DNA from: Sunxiuqinia sp963678245
GTDB taxonomy: Bacteria; Bacteroidota; Bacteroidia; Bacteroidales; Prolixibacteraceae
Length of the DNA stretch: 64,000 nucleotides
Direction of reading: 5' to 3'
Assembly: GCA_965140765.1 (NCBI GenBank)
Contig: OZ223308.1
Location: forward strand, 1-64,000
Part shown: one piece after another, positions 1 through 13,100 of the stretch
Layout: every line of letters starts with the position of its first letter
How positions within the stretch are numbered: position 1 is the stretch's first letter
Notes under the pieces: model-generated
Told to the model about the DNA's origin: nothing
Database searches by the model: none
Seen by the model: only the letters and a program-made list of their open reading frames with translations
Made by a program: the position numbers and the translations under genes

Positions 1-1149
1 AGTAAAAATTTAAGGAAAGTAAATTAATTACGAAATTCTTGGGTTTAATGATTTTACTTAAAATAGAAAAAGGTTTTTATTTATTTGAATTTTTCTTAAA
101 CAAAAAATTAAAATTATTTTCAGGTTTTCTATTGTATTAAGAGAAACAATAAAGGCTCCTAAAAACAAAATACTGATTAATATGCAATCGTTTATGTTAA
201 AGGTAGCATGCATTCAATGATAAATAATATTGAAATGCATGAAAAAATGAAAGAAAAACTTATAGAAAATCTGAAGCAAAAGGGCTAGCGATATACCTTT
301 TATGCTAAAAAGTACCTTTCCCTTTCAGAAACTGAATAATATGTAAAAAATTAAATAATGAATAAAAATAAACTCACTGTATAAGATGAAGAATTAAATA
401 CATTTTATGTTGAACTAGAAAAAAAACTTTCTTTAATTACTGTGATTGGTATTGAAGATAAACTGCATTTACATGTAAAAGAAACTATAAGTCAATTGTC
501 TTAATCTAATATTAAACTTTGGTTAATGACAGGTGATTGCGAAGAAAATGCTGTTGCTACTGGATATTAAAGTGGCTTGCTACCTGAGCCTCCTGAATTA
601 CCTTCTGAAAATTTACTAAGGTTAATAGCTAAGAATACTGATGAAATTAAAGTTAGCATTAGAGCACATCTTTCATCAATTAAACAGCAATTATTTGAAT
701 AATCAAATGAAAATGTTGGTGAGTAAAATGGATCTTAATTAGCAAACTAAAGCCCATTTGAAATTAAAGGTGATAAAAGTAGTTTCTATTAGTCCAAAGC
801 AGGAAGTAGTCGAAACTATATAAAAAATCTAGAAAAAACTAGTGACAAACGCTTTAGCTTGATCTGCGATGGATATACACTAAATCTCATATTTTCTAGC
901 GAAGATTCTTACTTAATTTCACATTTCTAATTTATTGCTAATTTTTGCTAAAGCTTTATTTTTTTTAATATGCTACCTTCAAACAAAGCTTAAGTTATAA
1001 GTTTAGTCCAGGATACTGATTCTAAGGATGTTACTAGATTAGCAATTGGAGATGGGCTTAATGATGTATTTATGATGCAGCTAGCTGATATAGGCATTAA
1101 ATTTTGTAATTCTAATGATGATAATATAGACGAAGTTTCTAGCCTACCA
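1..1149 (+). CDS. Partial P4-type (phospholipid-flippase-like) ATPase in ciliate genetic code
   Basis: This fragment encodes the nucleotide-binding and phosphorylation region of a eukaryotic P4 ATPase, in the same frame as the adhesin that follows. With TAA and TAG read as Gln, the frame is open from position 52 to the join and contains 19 such codons and no TGA. Recognisable motifs, in family order, are YVKGSMHSMI (like the YxKGAD block), VIGIEDKLHLHVKETI, IKLWLMTGD, and AIGDGLNDVFMMQLADIGI, which is the GDGxND hinge motif. Standard-code translation destroys all of this. One TGA at 49-51 could lie in a 48-bp GT...AG intron at about 19-66; this is inferred. The stretch is much more AT-rich than the rest. 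Both ends are missing: DKTGT lies off the left edge, and the C-terminal membrane part is replaced by bacterial sequence at a join between about 1110 and 1165. Confidence 0.85.
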
Positions 1150-4100
1150 GATTTTAGTTGTGGCGGATCAATCAGCTTTACATATATTATAAGTGATTTG
1201 TGTGATACCATCGAGTGTACAAGTAACTTCAGTGTTGTAGTAGACACAATTTCTCCGACACTGACTTGCCCATCAGATCAAACTTATGAGGCTTGCAATG
1301 TATCCGAATTAGAATCATTAACCCGATTAGCATTCTCTACCTCAGAAACAACAATTATCCAATCGCTGTATCAAACAGCAGGAGGTTCAGTTTCTGATAA
1401 TTGTGGTATTGCAGAAATTACATACCAAGACGACTCAACCGGAATCTGTCCGATTATAATCACCCGCACATTTGTAGTTGTTGATATCTGTGGAAATCCA
1501 GACACATGCCAACAGACCATCAATATTGACGATACGATATTACCAGAAATAATTTGTCCAACAGATACAACGCTGGGGATTACGGAATCAACAGATCCTT
1601 CAAATACTGGATCCGCGACAGGAACTGATAATTGCACGCCAAACCCAGATATAACATACACTGACGTAATTACTCCTGGTGACTATTCATCAGAATATAC
1701 CATTACAAGAACATGGATTGCGAAAGATGGCTGTGAAAATGAAGCATCCTGTATTCAAATCATCAAAATTGAGGATAATACCCCTCCAGAAATCACTTGT
1801 CCTGCTGACATTTCTGTTGAATGTTTCGACTTAACGGATACGACAAATACCGGAAGAGCAACGGCTACAGATGAATGCCTCCCAATTACAATAACTTATG
1901 AGGATGTTTCGAATGGAAATAGTTGTCCTGAGGTAATTACACGCACATGGACAGCAACAGATAATTGCGGAAACAGTGCTACCTGTGAACAACTAATATC
2001 AATCGATGACATAACAAATCCGCTTATTACCTGTCCCGAAAATAAGTCATTTGAAGCATGTTCAACTGATATATTAGTTGATTCAACGTCATTAGCCTAT
2101 TCTGAAATACAAACAATTATAGATCTAGCAGCCTTAAGGAATGCTGGAGGGGATGCATCTGATAATTGTGCCATTAAGGAAATCAATTATATTGATATTC
2201 AAACGGGGCCTTGTCCAATTTCCATTACTCGAACATTTACTGTAATTGACTCTTGTGACAACGTAGCGACATGCAACCAGATAATTACAATTGATGACAC
2301 AACACCTCCCGTCTTTAATTCACCATTGCCAAATGATACAACAGTTGAGTGCATAGATCTACCTGCTCAAGCCGCTTTAACTGCAACTGATGAATGTGGA
2401 GAAGTCACGATAACAACAGATGTAGATCCTTACACAGTTGACGAATGTGCGGAATATACAATTGTTTATCATTGGTTTGCTGAAGATGAATGTGGAAATA
2501 TTACTCCTTATATTCAGAGAATCAACGTGAAGCCGGCTCCAATTCCGGAACTGATAATCCCAACATTTCCGGATTCACTGAGCTGTGAAGAGGCTGATGC
2601 ATTCGCAAATCCGGCGGATACCACATTCAGTAATGGATTGGATAGTGATTGTGAGATTAGTGGAAATGCGACAGCGTCAATGACTAAGTCATACGATGAA
2701 TGTACCGGTGGTACAATCACCATTACATACACAGCTAGCAATGTTTGCGGGCAGACATTGACTAAAACAACAACCATCATCGTGAAGCCAGCTCCAATTC
2801 CGAAACTGATAATCCCAACATTCCCGGATTCACTGAGCTGTGAAGAGGCTGATGCATTCGCAACTCCGGCAGATACTGTATTCTCGAATGGATTAACTGG
2901 TGCATGCGAAATAAGTGGAATCTCTACTCCAGTAATTGATAAGGATTACGATCCCTGTATCGGTGGTACTATAACCATTACCTATTCCGCAACAACTGCG
3001 TGTGGTACTAGTCTGACTAAATCTGCTACTATCAATATATTACCAGCTACTGAGCCAACATTAGTCATTCCAGCCTTCCCAACAGAATTAAGCTGTGAAG
3101 AAGCAGATGCTTTCATCGCTCCTACTGATACGACATACTCTAACGGAGTAACTGGTAATTGTGAAATCAGTGGTAGCTCAACACCAGTGATCGACAAAGA
3201 TTACGATGCTTGTACAGGTGGAACAATTACGATTACTTATTCGGCAATAACTGATTGTGGTGTAGGCTTGAGCAAATCAGCAATCATCAACGTGTTGCCA
3301 GCTCCGGAACCCGTATTGGTCATTCCTACATTCCCAACTGAATTAACTTGTGAGGACGCTGACGCATTCACCACACTGATAGATACGACATACTCAAATG
3401 GATTAACAGGAGCTTGTGAAATCAGTGGTGCTGCTGCTCCGGTAATTTCAAGAGCATATGATGCATGTACAGGAGGAACAATCACAATTACCTATTCAGT
3501 AACAACTGATTGTGGAGTGAGTTTGAGTAAATCAGCAATCATCAACGTGTTACCAGCTCCAGAACCTATATTGGTGATTCCAACATTCCCAACTGAAATA
3601 AGCTGTGAAGAAGCAGATGCATTCACAACTCCGATCGATACCATGTACGCGAATGGATTATCTGGAATCTGTGAGATTAGCGGAAACGCGACACCTACGA
3701 TTTCTAAAAGCTTTGATCCATGTAGCGGTGGTACAATTACAATCACATACACCGCTACAACTGATTGTGGAACAATTTTAAGTGAGACCGCAACCATCAA
3801 CGTATTGCCGGCAACTCCATCTTCACTCACTATTCCTTCGTTCCCAACAGAAATTACCTGTGACGAAGCAAGCAATTTTGTCACACCTCCAGACACCATC
3901 TACACAAATGGACAAACCGGTGGTTGCCAAATTAGTGGAACAATTACGCCAACCGTCACTGAAAGTTGGGATGAATGTAATGGCGGAACAATCACAATCG
4001 AGTACACGGCAATTGATGCTTGTGGAAACACACTATCACAAACAGCAACTATTAGTGTATTAGCAGCACCTGTACCAACATTTACATCAACTCCTGCACC

Positions 4101-7100
4101 TCAAACAGTAGAGTGTGATGAGACCAGTGCGTTTATTGCAGCTGTACTTCCATTAACTTATACGAATGGAGAAACAGGAGCTTGTGAAACTTCAGGTGCT
4201 GTTCAGCCACAAATCGACGAGCAATATGACGCCTGTGGAGGCACAATTACAATTACCTGGGATACCATTACCAACTGCGGCTATTCATTATCTCAAACTC
4301 AAATTATAACTGTAGTTGATACCACTCCACCAACATTCAATTGCCCGGCTCCTATTACTGTTGAATGTTTTGATGACATACCGACACCTGATGTATCAAT
4401 ACCAACGGCCACCGATAATTGCGATAATAATCTGTTGATTGAATTTGTCAGTGATGTTTCTGATAATAACAGTTGTCCGGAGATAATCACCCGCACCTAC
4501 AAAGCAACTGATGCCTGTGGAAATTCAACCATTTGCACACAGCTGATCACAATTACAGACATTATTGATCCAACAATTACCTGCCCTCCGGCGGTGAATT
4601 TTGAAACCTGTTCAACAGATGAAATTAATACATTGACCGGGCTGACATTCACGACAACTCTGACAACCATCAGCTTAACTGATCTTCAAAATGCAGGTGG
4701 CGATGCTGATGACAATTGTGAAATCAAAAACATTCAGTACCAGGATGTTTCTGCCGGAAACTGTCCAATCACGGTTACTCGCACGTTCACGGTTACCGAT
4801 TTCTGCGGAAATACGGCTACATGCGATCAACTGATCAACATCAACGATACCGTTAAGCCGGATATTAGTTGTCCTCCGGATACAACAATTGATATTACCG
4901 ATTCAATTGATCCGTCAACTATCGGTACTGCAACAACAACCGACAATTGTGATCCGAATCCGAATGTAACTTATACTGATGTGACAACTCCTGGAGCACA
5001 TCCATCAGAATACACGATCACCAGAACCTGGGTAGCAACCGACGCTTGTTCAAACGAAACATCTTGTATCCAAATTATCACCATTGATGATAATACGCCT
5101 CCTGAGATCACTTGCCCGGCCGACATCACGGTTGAATGTTTCGTACTGTCAGACACGACCAATACAGGTGTTGCAACAGCTACTGACGATTGTATGCCAA
5201 TTACCATTACATACAGCGATGTCTCCGATAACAACAAGTGCCCGGAAACAATTACACGAACCTGGACAGCAACCGATAATTGTGGTAACAGTTCTACTTG
5301 TGACCAGATCATTACCATTTTTGATATCACCAATCCAACCATCGTTTGTCCAGCAAATGAAAGCTTTGAAGCATGCTCTGCAGCTGTTCTTACTGATTCA
5401 ACTTCATTGGCTTATTCAGAAACAGAAATTGTGATTGATTTGACAACACTACAAGCTGTTGGTGGTAATGCGGATGACAATTGCGGAATTAAAGAAATTA
5501 ATTACGTTGATGTATCAAATGGAACGTGCCCAATTACAGTGACCCGAACATTCACAGTGATCGACTCCTGCGACAATATTTCATTATGCAATCAGGTTAT
5601 TGAACTGACAGATACAACCGCACCGGTATTTAACGTTGCGTTGCCTCAGGACACAACCGTTTCTTGCAGCGATCTGCCAATCCAGAAAATACTCACTGCA
5701 ACTGATAATTGCGGAAGTGCTGTTGTTACGCCTTCAGTCGATCCGTACACAGCTGATAACTGTAGTGGTTACATCGTGGTTTATCGTTGGGTAGCCGAAG
5801 ATGATTGCGGAAATACAAGCACACATACCCAAACCATAACTGTGAATCCTTCGCCAGCTCCTGTATTTACAGTAACTCCAGTTGACCAAACCATTGAATG
5901 TAATGAAGCTGCCAGCTTTGTTGCGGCTGCTGTTCCATTGACTTATTCCAATAATGAAACTGGCGCTTGTGAAGTAACTGGCACTGTACAACCACAAATT
6001 AATGAGCAGTGGGACGAGTGTGGAGGAACAATTACCATCACTTGGGATACCACCGTTGTTTGCGGACATGCATTATCATACACACAAACAATAACAATCA
6101 ATCCACCACCGGCTCCGGTATTTACAGTGACTCCTGCTGACCAAACAATTGAGTGTAATGAAGCTGAAGGCTTTGTTGCTGCTTTGATTCCACTGACTTA
6201 TACCAACAACGAAACAGGCGATTGTGAAATAGTAGGTTCTGTACAACCACAGATCGATGAGCAATGGGATGAATGTGGTGGAACAATCACGATCACCTGG
6301 GATACGACTGTGGTTTGTGGTCACGCGATATCTTACACGCAAACAATAGTAGTGAATCCACCATCAGCTCCTGTATTTACGATTACACCGGCCGATCAAA
6401 CACTGGATTGCAGCCAGGTTGACAACTTTAAAGCTGCGATTCAGCCAATAACTTATTCGAACGGTGAAACAGGCGCTTGTGAGATTTCGGGTATGGTACA
6501 AGCACAAATTGATGAGCAATACGATGATTGCGGTGGTACAATTACAATCACTTGGGATACCACCGTAGTTTGCGGACATGCAATTAGCTATCAACAAACC
6601 ATTGATGTGCTGGATACAATTCCACCAACTATTGATGTCAGCCCACAAGATTTAACCGTAGAGTGTGACGGTGCAGGAAATACAACCGATCTGCAAAACT
6701 GGTTGGATAACTTCGGTGGTGCAAATGCTACGGACAATTGCAGCAGCGTAAGCTGGTCGATTGACACAACAAGAACAAACTTCTGTGGTAGCACTTACCA
6801 GGTTGAAGCAACATTCACCGCTGAAGACGGATGTGGTTGGAATGTGTCAGCCGTAGCAACATTCACAGTAGAAGACACTACCCCACCGGTATTCAGTGTC
6901 GATCCTTCGGACTTAACTGTTGAGTGCGATGGCGCCGGCAACACAACTGACCTGCAAAACTGGCTGGACAACTTTGGTGGTGCTACGATTACTGATGCTT
7001 GTAGCAATTTCACTTGGTCAATCGATACAAGCAGAACTGACTTCTGTGGCGGCACTTATCAAGTTGTTGCAACATTCACCGGGCAGGACGAATGTGGATG

Positions 7101-10100
7101 GACTATTTCAGCTACTGCCACATTTACAGTGGAAGACACGACTCCACCGATAATCAGTGTTGATCCACAAAACAAAACTGTTCAATGCGATGGCGCTGGA
7201 AATACTGCAGAATTACAAGCTTGGTTAGATAATTTTGCCGGTGCGTCCGTTTCTGATGCTTGTAGCAATATCACGTGGTCAATTGATACCGTAAGAACTG
7301 AACTTTGCGGAAAAACTTATCGAATGGATGCTACTTTCACGGCTGAAGACGAGTGTGGACTAGTCGTTTCGGCTGTAGCTACCTTCAATGTCATAGACAC
7401 CACTCCACCGGTGATCACTGTTGCTCCATCCGACAGAACGGTTGAATGTGATGGTGCGGGCAATATTGCTGACTTGCAAGATTGGCTCAATAATATTGGT
7501 GGCGTAGTTGAATCGGATGATTGTAGCAAAGTTACCTGGTCATTCGACACAACGCGCACCGAGCTTTGCGGTCGGACTTATTCAATTGATGCACGATTTA
7601 CGGCTTCAGATGAATGTGGGTTATCAACTATTGCAACTGCAACCTTCACAGTGATTGACAATACTCCACCGACGATCGATGTCAATCCAACGGATTTGAC
7701 TGTTGAATGTGATGGTAACGGCAATACAACCGATCTGCAAAACTGGTTAAATAACTTTGGTGGCGCTGGAGCAACAGATGATTGCGCCAATATTAGCTGG
7801 TCAATCGATACGACACGGACTGAGCTTTGCGGTGGTACTTATTCTGTTGATGCGATATTCATTGCTGAAAATGAATGCGGATTGATCGCTTCTGCAGTAG
7901 CAAGCTTTACTGTTGAAGATAACACTAGGCCAACATTTACTGCACCAGCGGATATTACAATTTACAAAGACAATAACTGTATTTACGATGCCACAGTTTC
8001 CATTACCGGAGATGTGACCGATGAAAATGATAATTGTTCAGCCAATCTGCAAGCCGCCTTTACCGACATTGAGGCATCAGGAACTTGCGAAGGCGAAATA
8101 ATTATATCACGCACCTGGACGTTAACCGACGATTGCGGTAATTCCACGGACCATGGACAAATCATTACCGTGATTGACACTATCTCTCCAACTGCTTCAA
8201 ACCCGGTAGCCATCGCTGTTCAATGTAGCGGCGATGTGCCGGCGTTTGATGTTTCTGTTGTAGCCGATGCTACTGACAATTGTACGGTAAATCCAGTTGT
8301 AACTTTTGTAAGTGATGTTTCAGATAATGGCCATTGCCCTGAAATTATTACACGTACTTATCAGGTGACTGACGATTGTGGAAATTCAATACTTGTGATT
8401 CAACAAATAACCATCGATGACACCATTGCACCACAACTTGCAGCTCCGTCTGACATTGAATTGGAAGCTTGTGATCCTTCAGATATTGGTGATTCATCCA
8501 TTGCGGGAGCGTCATCATTACCATTCAGTACAACAGAAACAACAATCAATATCACCCAACTTCAAAACGAAGGTGGAACCGTTTCAGACAACTGCCTCTT
8601 GAGCTCAATCACTTATATCGATGTAACAGACGGAGCATCTTGTCCTGAAACGATTACGCGTACCTTCACAGCAACCGACGATTGTGGAAATGTAAGCACT
8701 GAAACTCAGAGAATCCGAATTGGAGACACCACGAATCCAACGATGACCACTCCTCCTTCAATTACATTGGAAGCTTGTGATCCGTCAGAAATTAATGATT
8801 CGACAGTTACCGGACATAGTAACCTGGCATTCAGCACAACCGAAGTAACCATTACACTTGCACAACTAATTACTGAAGGTGGATTAGCTTTTGATCAGTG
8901 TAACCTGAATGAGATAACTTACATTGATGTTACCGACGGAAGCAGCTGTACCGAAACAATTACAAGAACTTACACGGTCACTGATCATTGTGGCAACTCA
9001 ATCACCGGAACTCAGGAAATCATTCTGCAAGATACAAGAGCTCCTCAATTTGATGGAACACCTTCAACTATTGCGGATATTACCTGTAGTCAGCCACTCC
9101 CAAGTCAGGAAACATTAACAGCTTCTGATGAGTGCGGTTCTGTTATAATAGCGACATCTATCGATCCATACACCGAAGATCCATGTAAAGGATACGCCGT
9201 TACTTATCGTTGGACTGCTACTGATGAGTGTGGAAATTCAATTTCGGTTACTCAAACCTTCAACGTATTACCAGATACCCAAGCTCCGGTATTCGAAAAT
9301 ACGCCATCGCCAATTGAAGACATCGCTTGTTACGAAACATTACCAGCGCAAGAAGTTCTTACGGCAACAGATAATTGTAGCGACATTACGGTTATTCCAA
9401 GTATTGATCCATTTACTGAAGATCATTGTAATGGTTACACAATTACTTATCGTTGGACTGCTACTGATGAGTGTGGCAACAGCATGTCGTTGACTCAAAC
9501 CTTTGATGTACTGCCAGACAGCGAAAGCCCAACATTTGATCAGCAGCCTCAACCAATTGCAGACATCAATTATGATGAGTCGCGACCGGCGCAGGAAACA
9601 CTAACTGCCAGTGATGATTGCGGTGATGCCATTGTTACCGAATCAATTGATCCGTATGTTGAAGATATCTGTAATGGTTACAGCATTACTTATCGTTGGA
9701 CAGCAACTGACTTATGTGGGAATACAGTTTCAGTTACGCAAACATTCAATATATTGCCGGATAATGATCCTCCGGTATTTGTGAAACTGCCTGATCCAAT
9801 TCCGGATATCAACAGCGATGATCCGTGGCCAACACCTGAAATATTAACAGCTATAGATGGTGACACAACCTACTTGGTTTATGCAACCTTTGATCCGTAC
9901 ACCGAAGATATTTGCAATGGTTATGCAGTAACTTACCGCTGGACAATTTTTGACGAATGTGGTAACCTTGCTGAAGTTACACGCACATTTAATGTATTAC
10001 CGGATGTTGATCCGCCGATATTCCTGGATCAACCAACTCCAATTGCCGATATCAATTGTAACGATCCGTTGCCAACGCAAGAAACCCTGACAGCAATTGA

Positions 10101-13100
10101 TGGTGGAGACCTCATCATTGCCGTAGCGAGTATTGATCCATACACGGTTGATGTATGTAATGGCTATGCCATAACCTATCGCTGGACAGCTACCGATGAT
10201 TGTGGAAATGCAGCAATGTTAATGCAAACGTTCAATGTATTGCCAGACGAAGATGCACCGGTATTCGCGATCTATCCATTCGATTTAACCGTGAATTGTG
10301 ACGAGATTCCTCCTGTTGCAGCCATTGGATCGGATGTTGTAGCGACAGATAATTGTTCGAATGTGAATATTGTATTTACCGGAGAAAATTCATCAGACGT
10401 ACTTTGTACATACAACTACACCCTTGAACGTACCTGGACTGCGATCGATGATTGTGGCAACGCGACAGCATTTACTCAATTGATTCATGTGATTGACACC
10501 GTCGCCCCAACAGCAAATTCACTTGCTGCCATTGGTCCATATTCTTGTTTTGCTGATATTCCTGCTCCTGACATTTCGTTGATAACCGGTGCTGCGGATA
10601 ATTGTAGCGATACCGTTTATGTGAATTTTGTTGGTGATTCAAGTGAATCAGGTTGTTCAGGAATAGTAACCCGAACTTATTCAATTACTGATGAATGTGG
10701 AAATTCAACTGAAATTACACAGCAAATAACTGTTAATGATGAAACACCACCGACAGCTGATCCGCTACCAGCTATCGGCCCATACAATTGTTATGCTGAT
10801 GCTCCTGTTCCAAACATTGAAGACGTAACGGGCGAAAGCGATAATTGCGCCTCAACAGTAACTGTAACTTTCGAATCTGACTCTGATGATCCGGGATGTT
10901 TCGGAACCGTGATTCGCACCTATCGAATTGAAGATGATTGCGGAAACTATGCTTTAATTACTCAGACAATAACTATTGCCAATACCATTGCACCAACTGC
11001 TGATCCAATGCCGGCATTGGGTCCATTCAATTGCGAAGCTGATATACCGGCAGCCGACACCGCCGATGTAATCAACGAACGTGGATATTGTGAACTTCCG
11101 GTTACAGTAACTTATGTTGGTGATAGCAATTTCAACGGATGTTCTGGTATTGTTACACGAACCTATCGCATTGAAGACGAATGTGGAAATTACCTATTGT
11201 TAGATCAAATTATTAACATTGAAAACGACGAGCCGCCAACAGCTGACCCGATGCCAATTTTAGGACCATTTAATTGTTATTCGGAAATACCGCCAGCCAA
11301 TACTAATGATGTTACCGGCATCACGGCGGCTTGTGGTTTCAATGTTACTGTTTCTCACACAGGTGACAGTGCTGATCCTGGTTGTTCAGGAACAGTTATC
11401 CGAACCTATCGTTTGGTTGATGAATGTGGTAATACATCTGAAATTACTCAGGAAATTCAGATTGAAAACACCACTCCACCGACAGCAGGTGCATTGCCTG
11501 ATCTAGGGCCATATGCTTGTTACGACGCTATTCCGGCTCCGAACATCAGCAATGTAACTGGAGAATTGGCATCATGTGGTGGACCTGTAACGGTGAGCTT
11601 CATCGGAGATGATCCTGCAGCAATCTGTAACGGAATGGTAACACGCACTTATCAATTAGAAGATGAATGTGGAAACACATCAGTCGTAACCCAACAAATT
11701 TATGTGAATGACAGTATTGCACCGGTTATCAGTTGTCCTGGAAATGTAACCTATGACTTCCAGGTTGAATTGCCTGCAGCGAGTACAACTCTTGATGAAT
11801 TCTTGATAGCAGGAGGGATGGCTTCAGACAATTGCCAATTGGATACTTTATCATTCAGACTGGTATCTGAGACTTCAGATGGAAATAGCAACCCTGAAGT
11901 GATTACCCGTTTATATGAAATTGCTGATGCCTGTGGAAATATCAATCAGTGCGAGCATACCATGACAGTTCGTTTCAGTTCTGACCTGGCAATCTCATGT
12001 CCTCCAAACATTACGGTTGACTGTTCAGACGCAATTCCTTCCCCATATGCAAGTATTGCAGAATATGTTGCCGGAGGTGGATCAGTTACTGGAACTTGTG
12101 ACATCAACAATGTGATTTTCCAATTTATTGGAGATACATCGAATGGATTAACTTGTCCTGAAACCATCACCCGCGAATACCAATTCATTGATGATTGTGG
12201 TAGTGTACGTAGTTGTCAGCAATTGATCATTGTTGATGATACCGTTGCTCCGGACTTTGATTCAATTCCAGCTGATATCAATACAGATTGTACGACTCCC
12301 GATGCCTACCAAAGTTATGCAGAGTTTGTTGCTGCCGGAGGATTAGCTAGTGATAATTGTGGTATTGATCCAAACAGCTTCCGCTTGTATAATCAAAACA
12401 TCCTGACGAATAGCTGTCCAACAACTATTGAGCGTACCTATGAAATCCTGGATTTCTGTGATAATGCAGTTCGATATACTCAGACCATTGTGGTAAACGA
12501 CACCATTGCACCCGACATGTCGTGTCCTCCGGATATCACATTAAATATCAGTCAGGGAATTCCAACCGTGTTCGAAACCTATTCGGAATTTGTCAACAAT
12601 GGAGGATCTGCAAGTGACAACTGTCTAATCGATGAGGCTTCATTTGCATTAGTTACCAGCAACCAAATAATTAGTGGTGATACTACTTATATCAGCCGCA
12701 CCTATGGTATTACTGACTACTGTGGAAATGTTGCAACTTGTACGCAAGAAATAGCGGTTTCCTACACCCAGCTTGCAGAATTGGTTTGTCCAACAACCAT
12801 CCAGGTAGATTGTCCGGGAAACTTACCACCTGCTTATTTAAGCTATACTGAATTTACGAACTCAGGCGGACAAGTTGTAAATATGCCTTGTGCTATTGAT
12901 CCAGCAAGCTTTAACTCGAATGACGCATCGGATGGAGGAGACTGCCCGGAAACCATCACACGCACATATGAAGTGAGCGACGTTTGTGGAAATACGGTGA
13001 GCTGTGAGCAAATCATTCAACTTCGAGATGAAGAACCGCCAGCAATAAATTGTCCTCCAAATATTTCTATACTGACAACAGATCCGGTTCCGGCTGCCTA

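Noticed and set aside
52..1140. A heavily decayed bacterial pseudogene with many TAA/TAG stops
   Set aside because: Stops are only TAA and TAG, never TGA, over ~360 codons, and replacing them by Gln restores a well-ordered P4-ATPase. Random decay would not give that.
2529..7923. Tandem arrays considered as CRISPR or satellite DNA
   Set aside because: Units are ~250 bp, stay in one reading frame and encode HYR-like domains; there are no short spacers.
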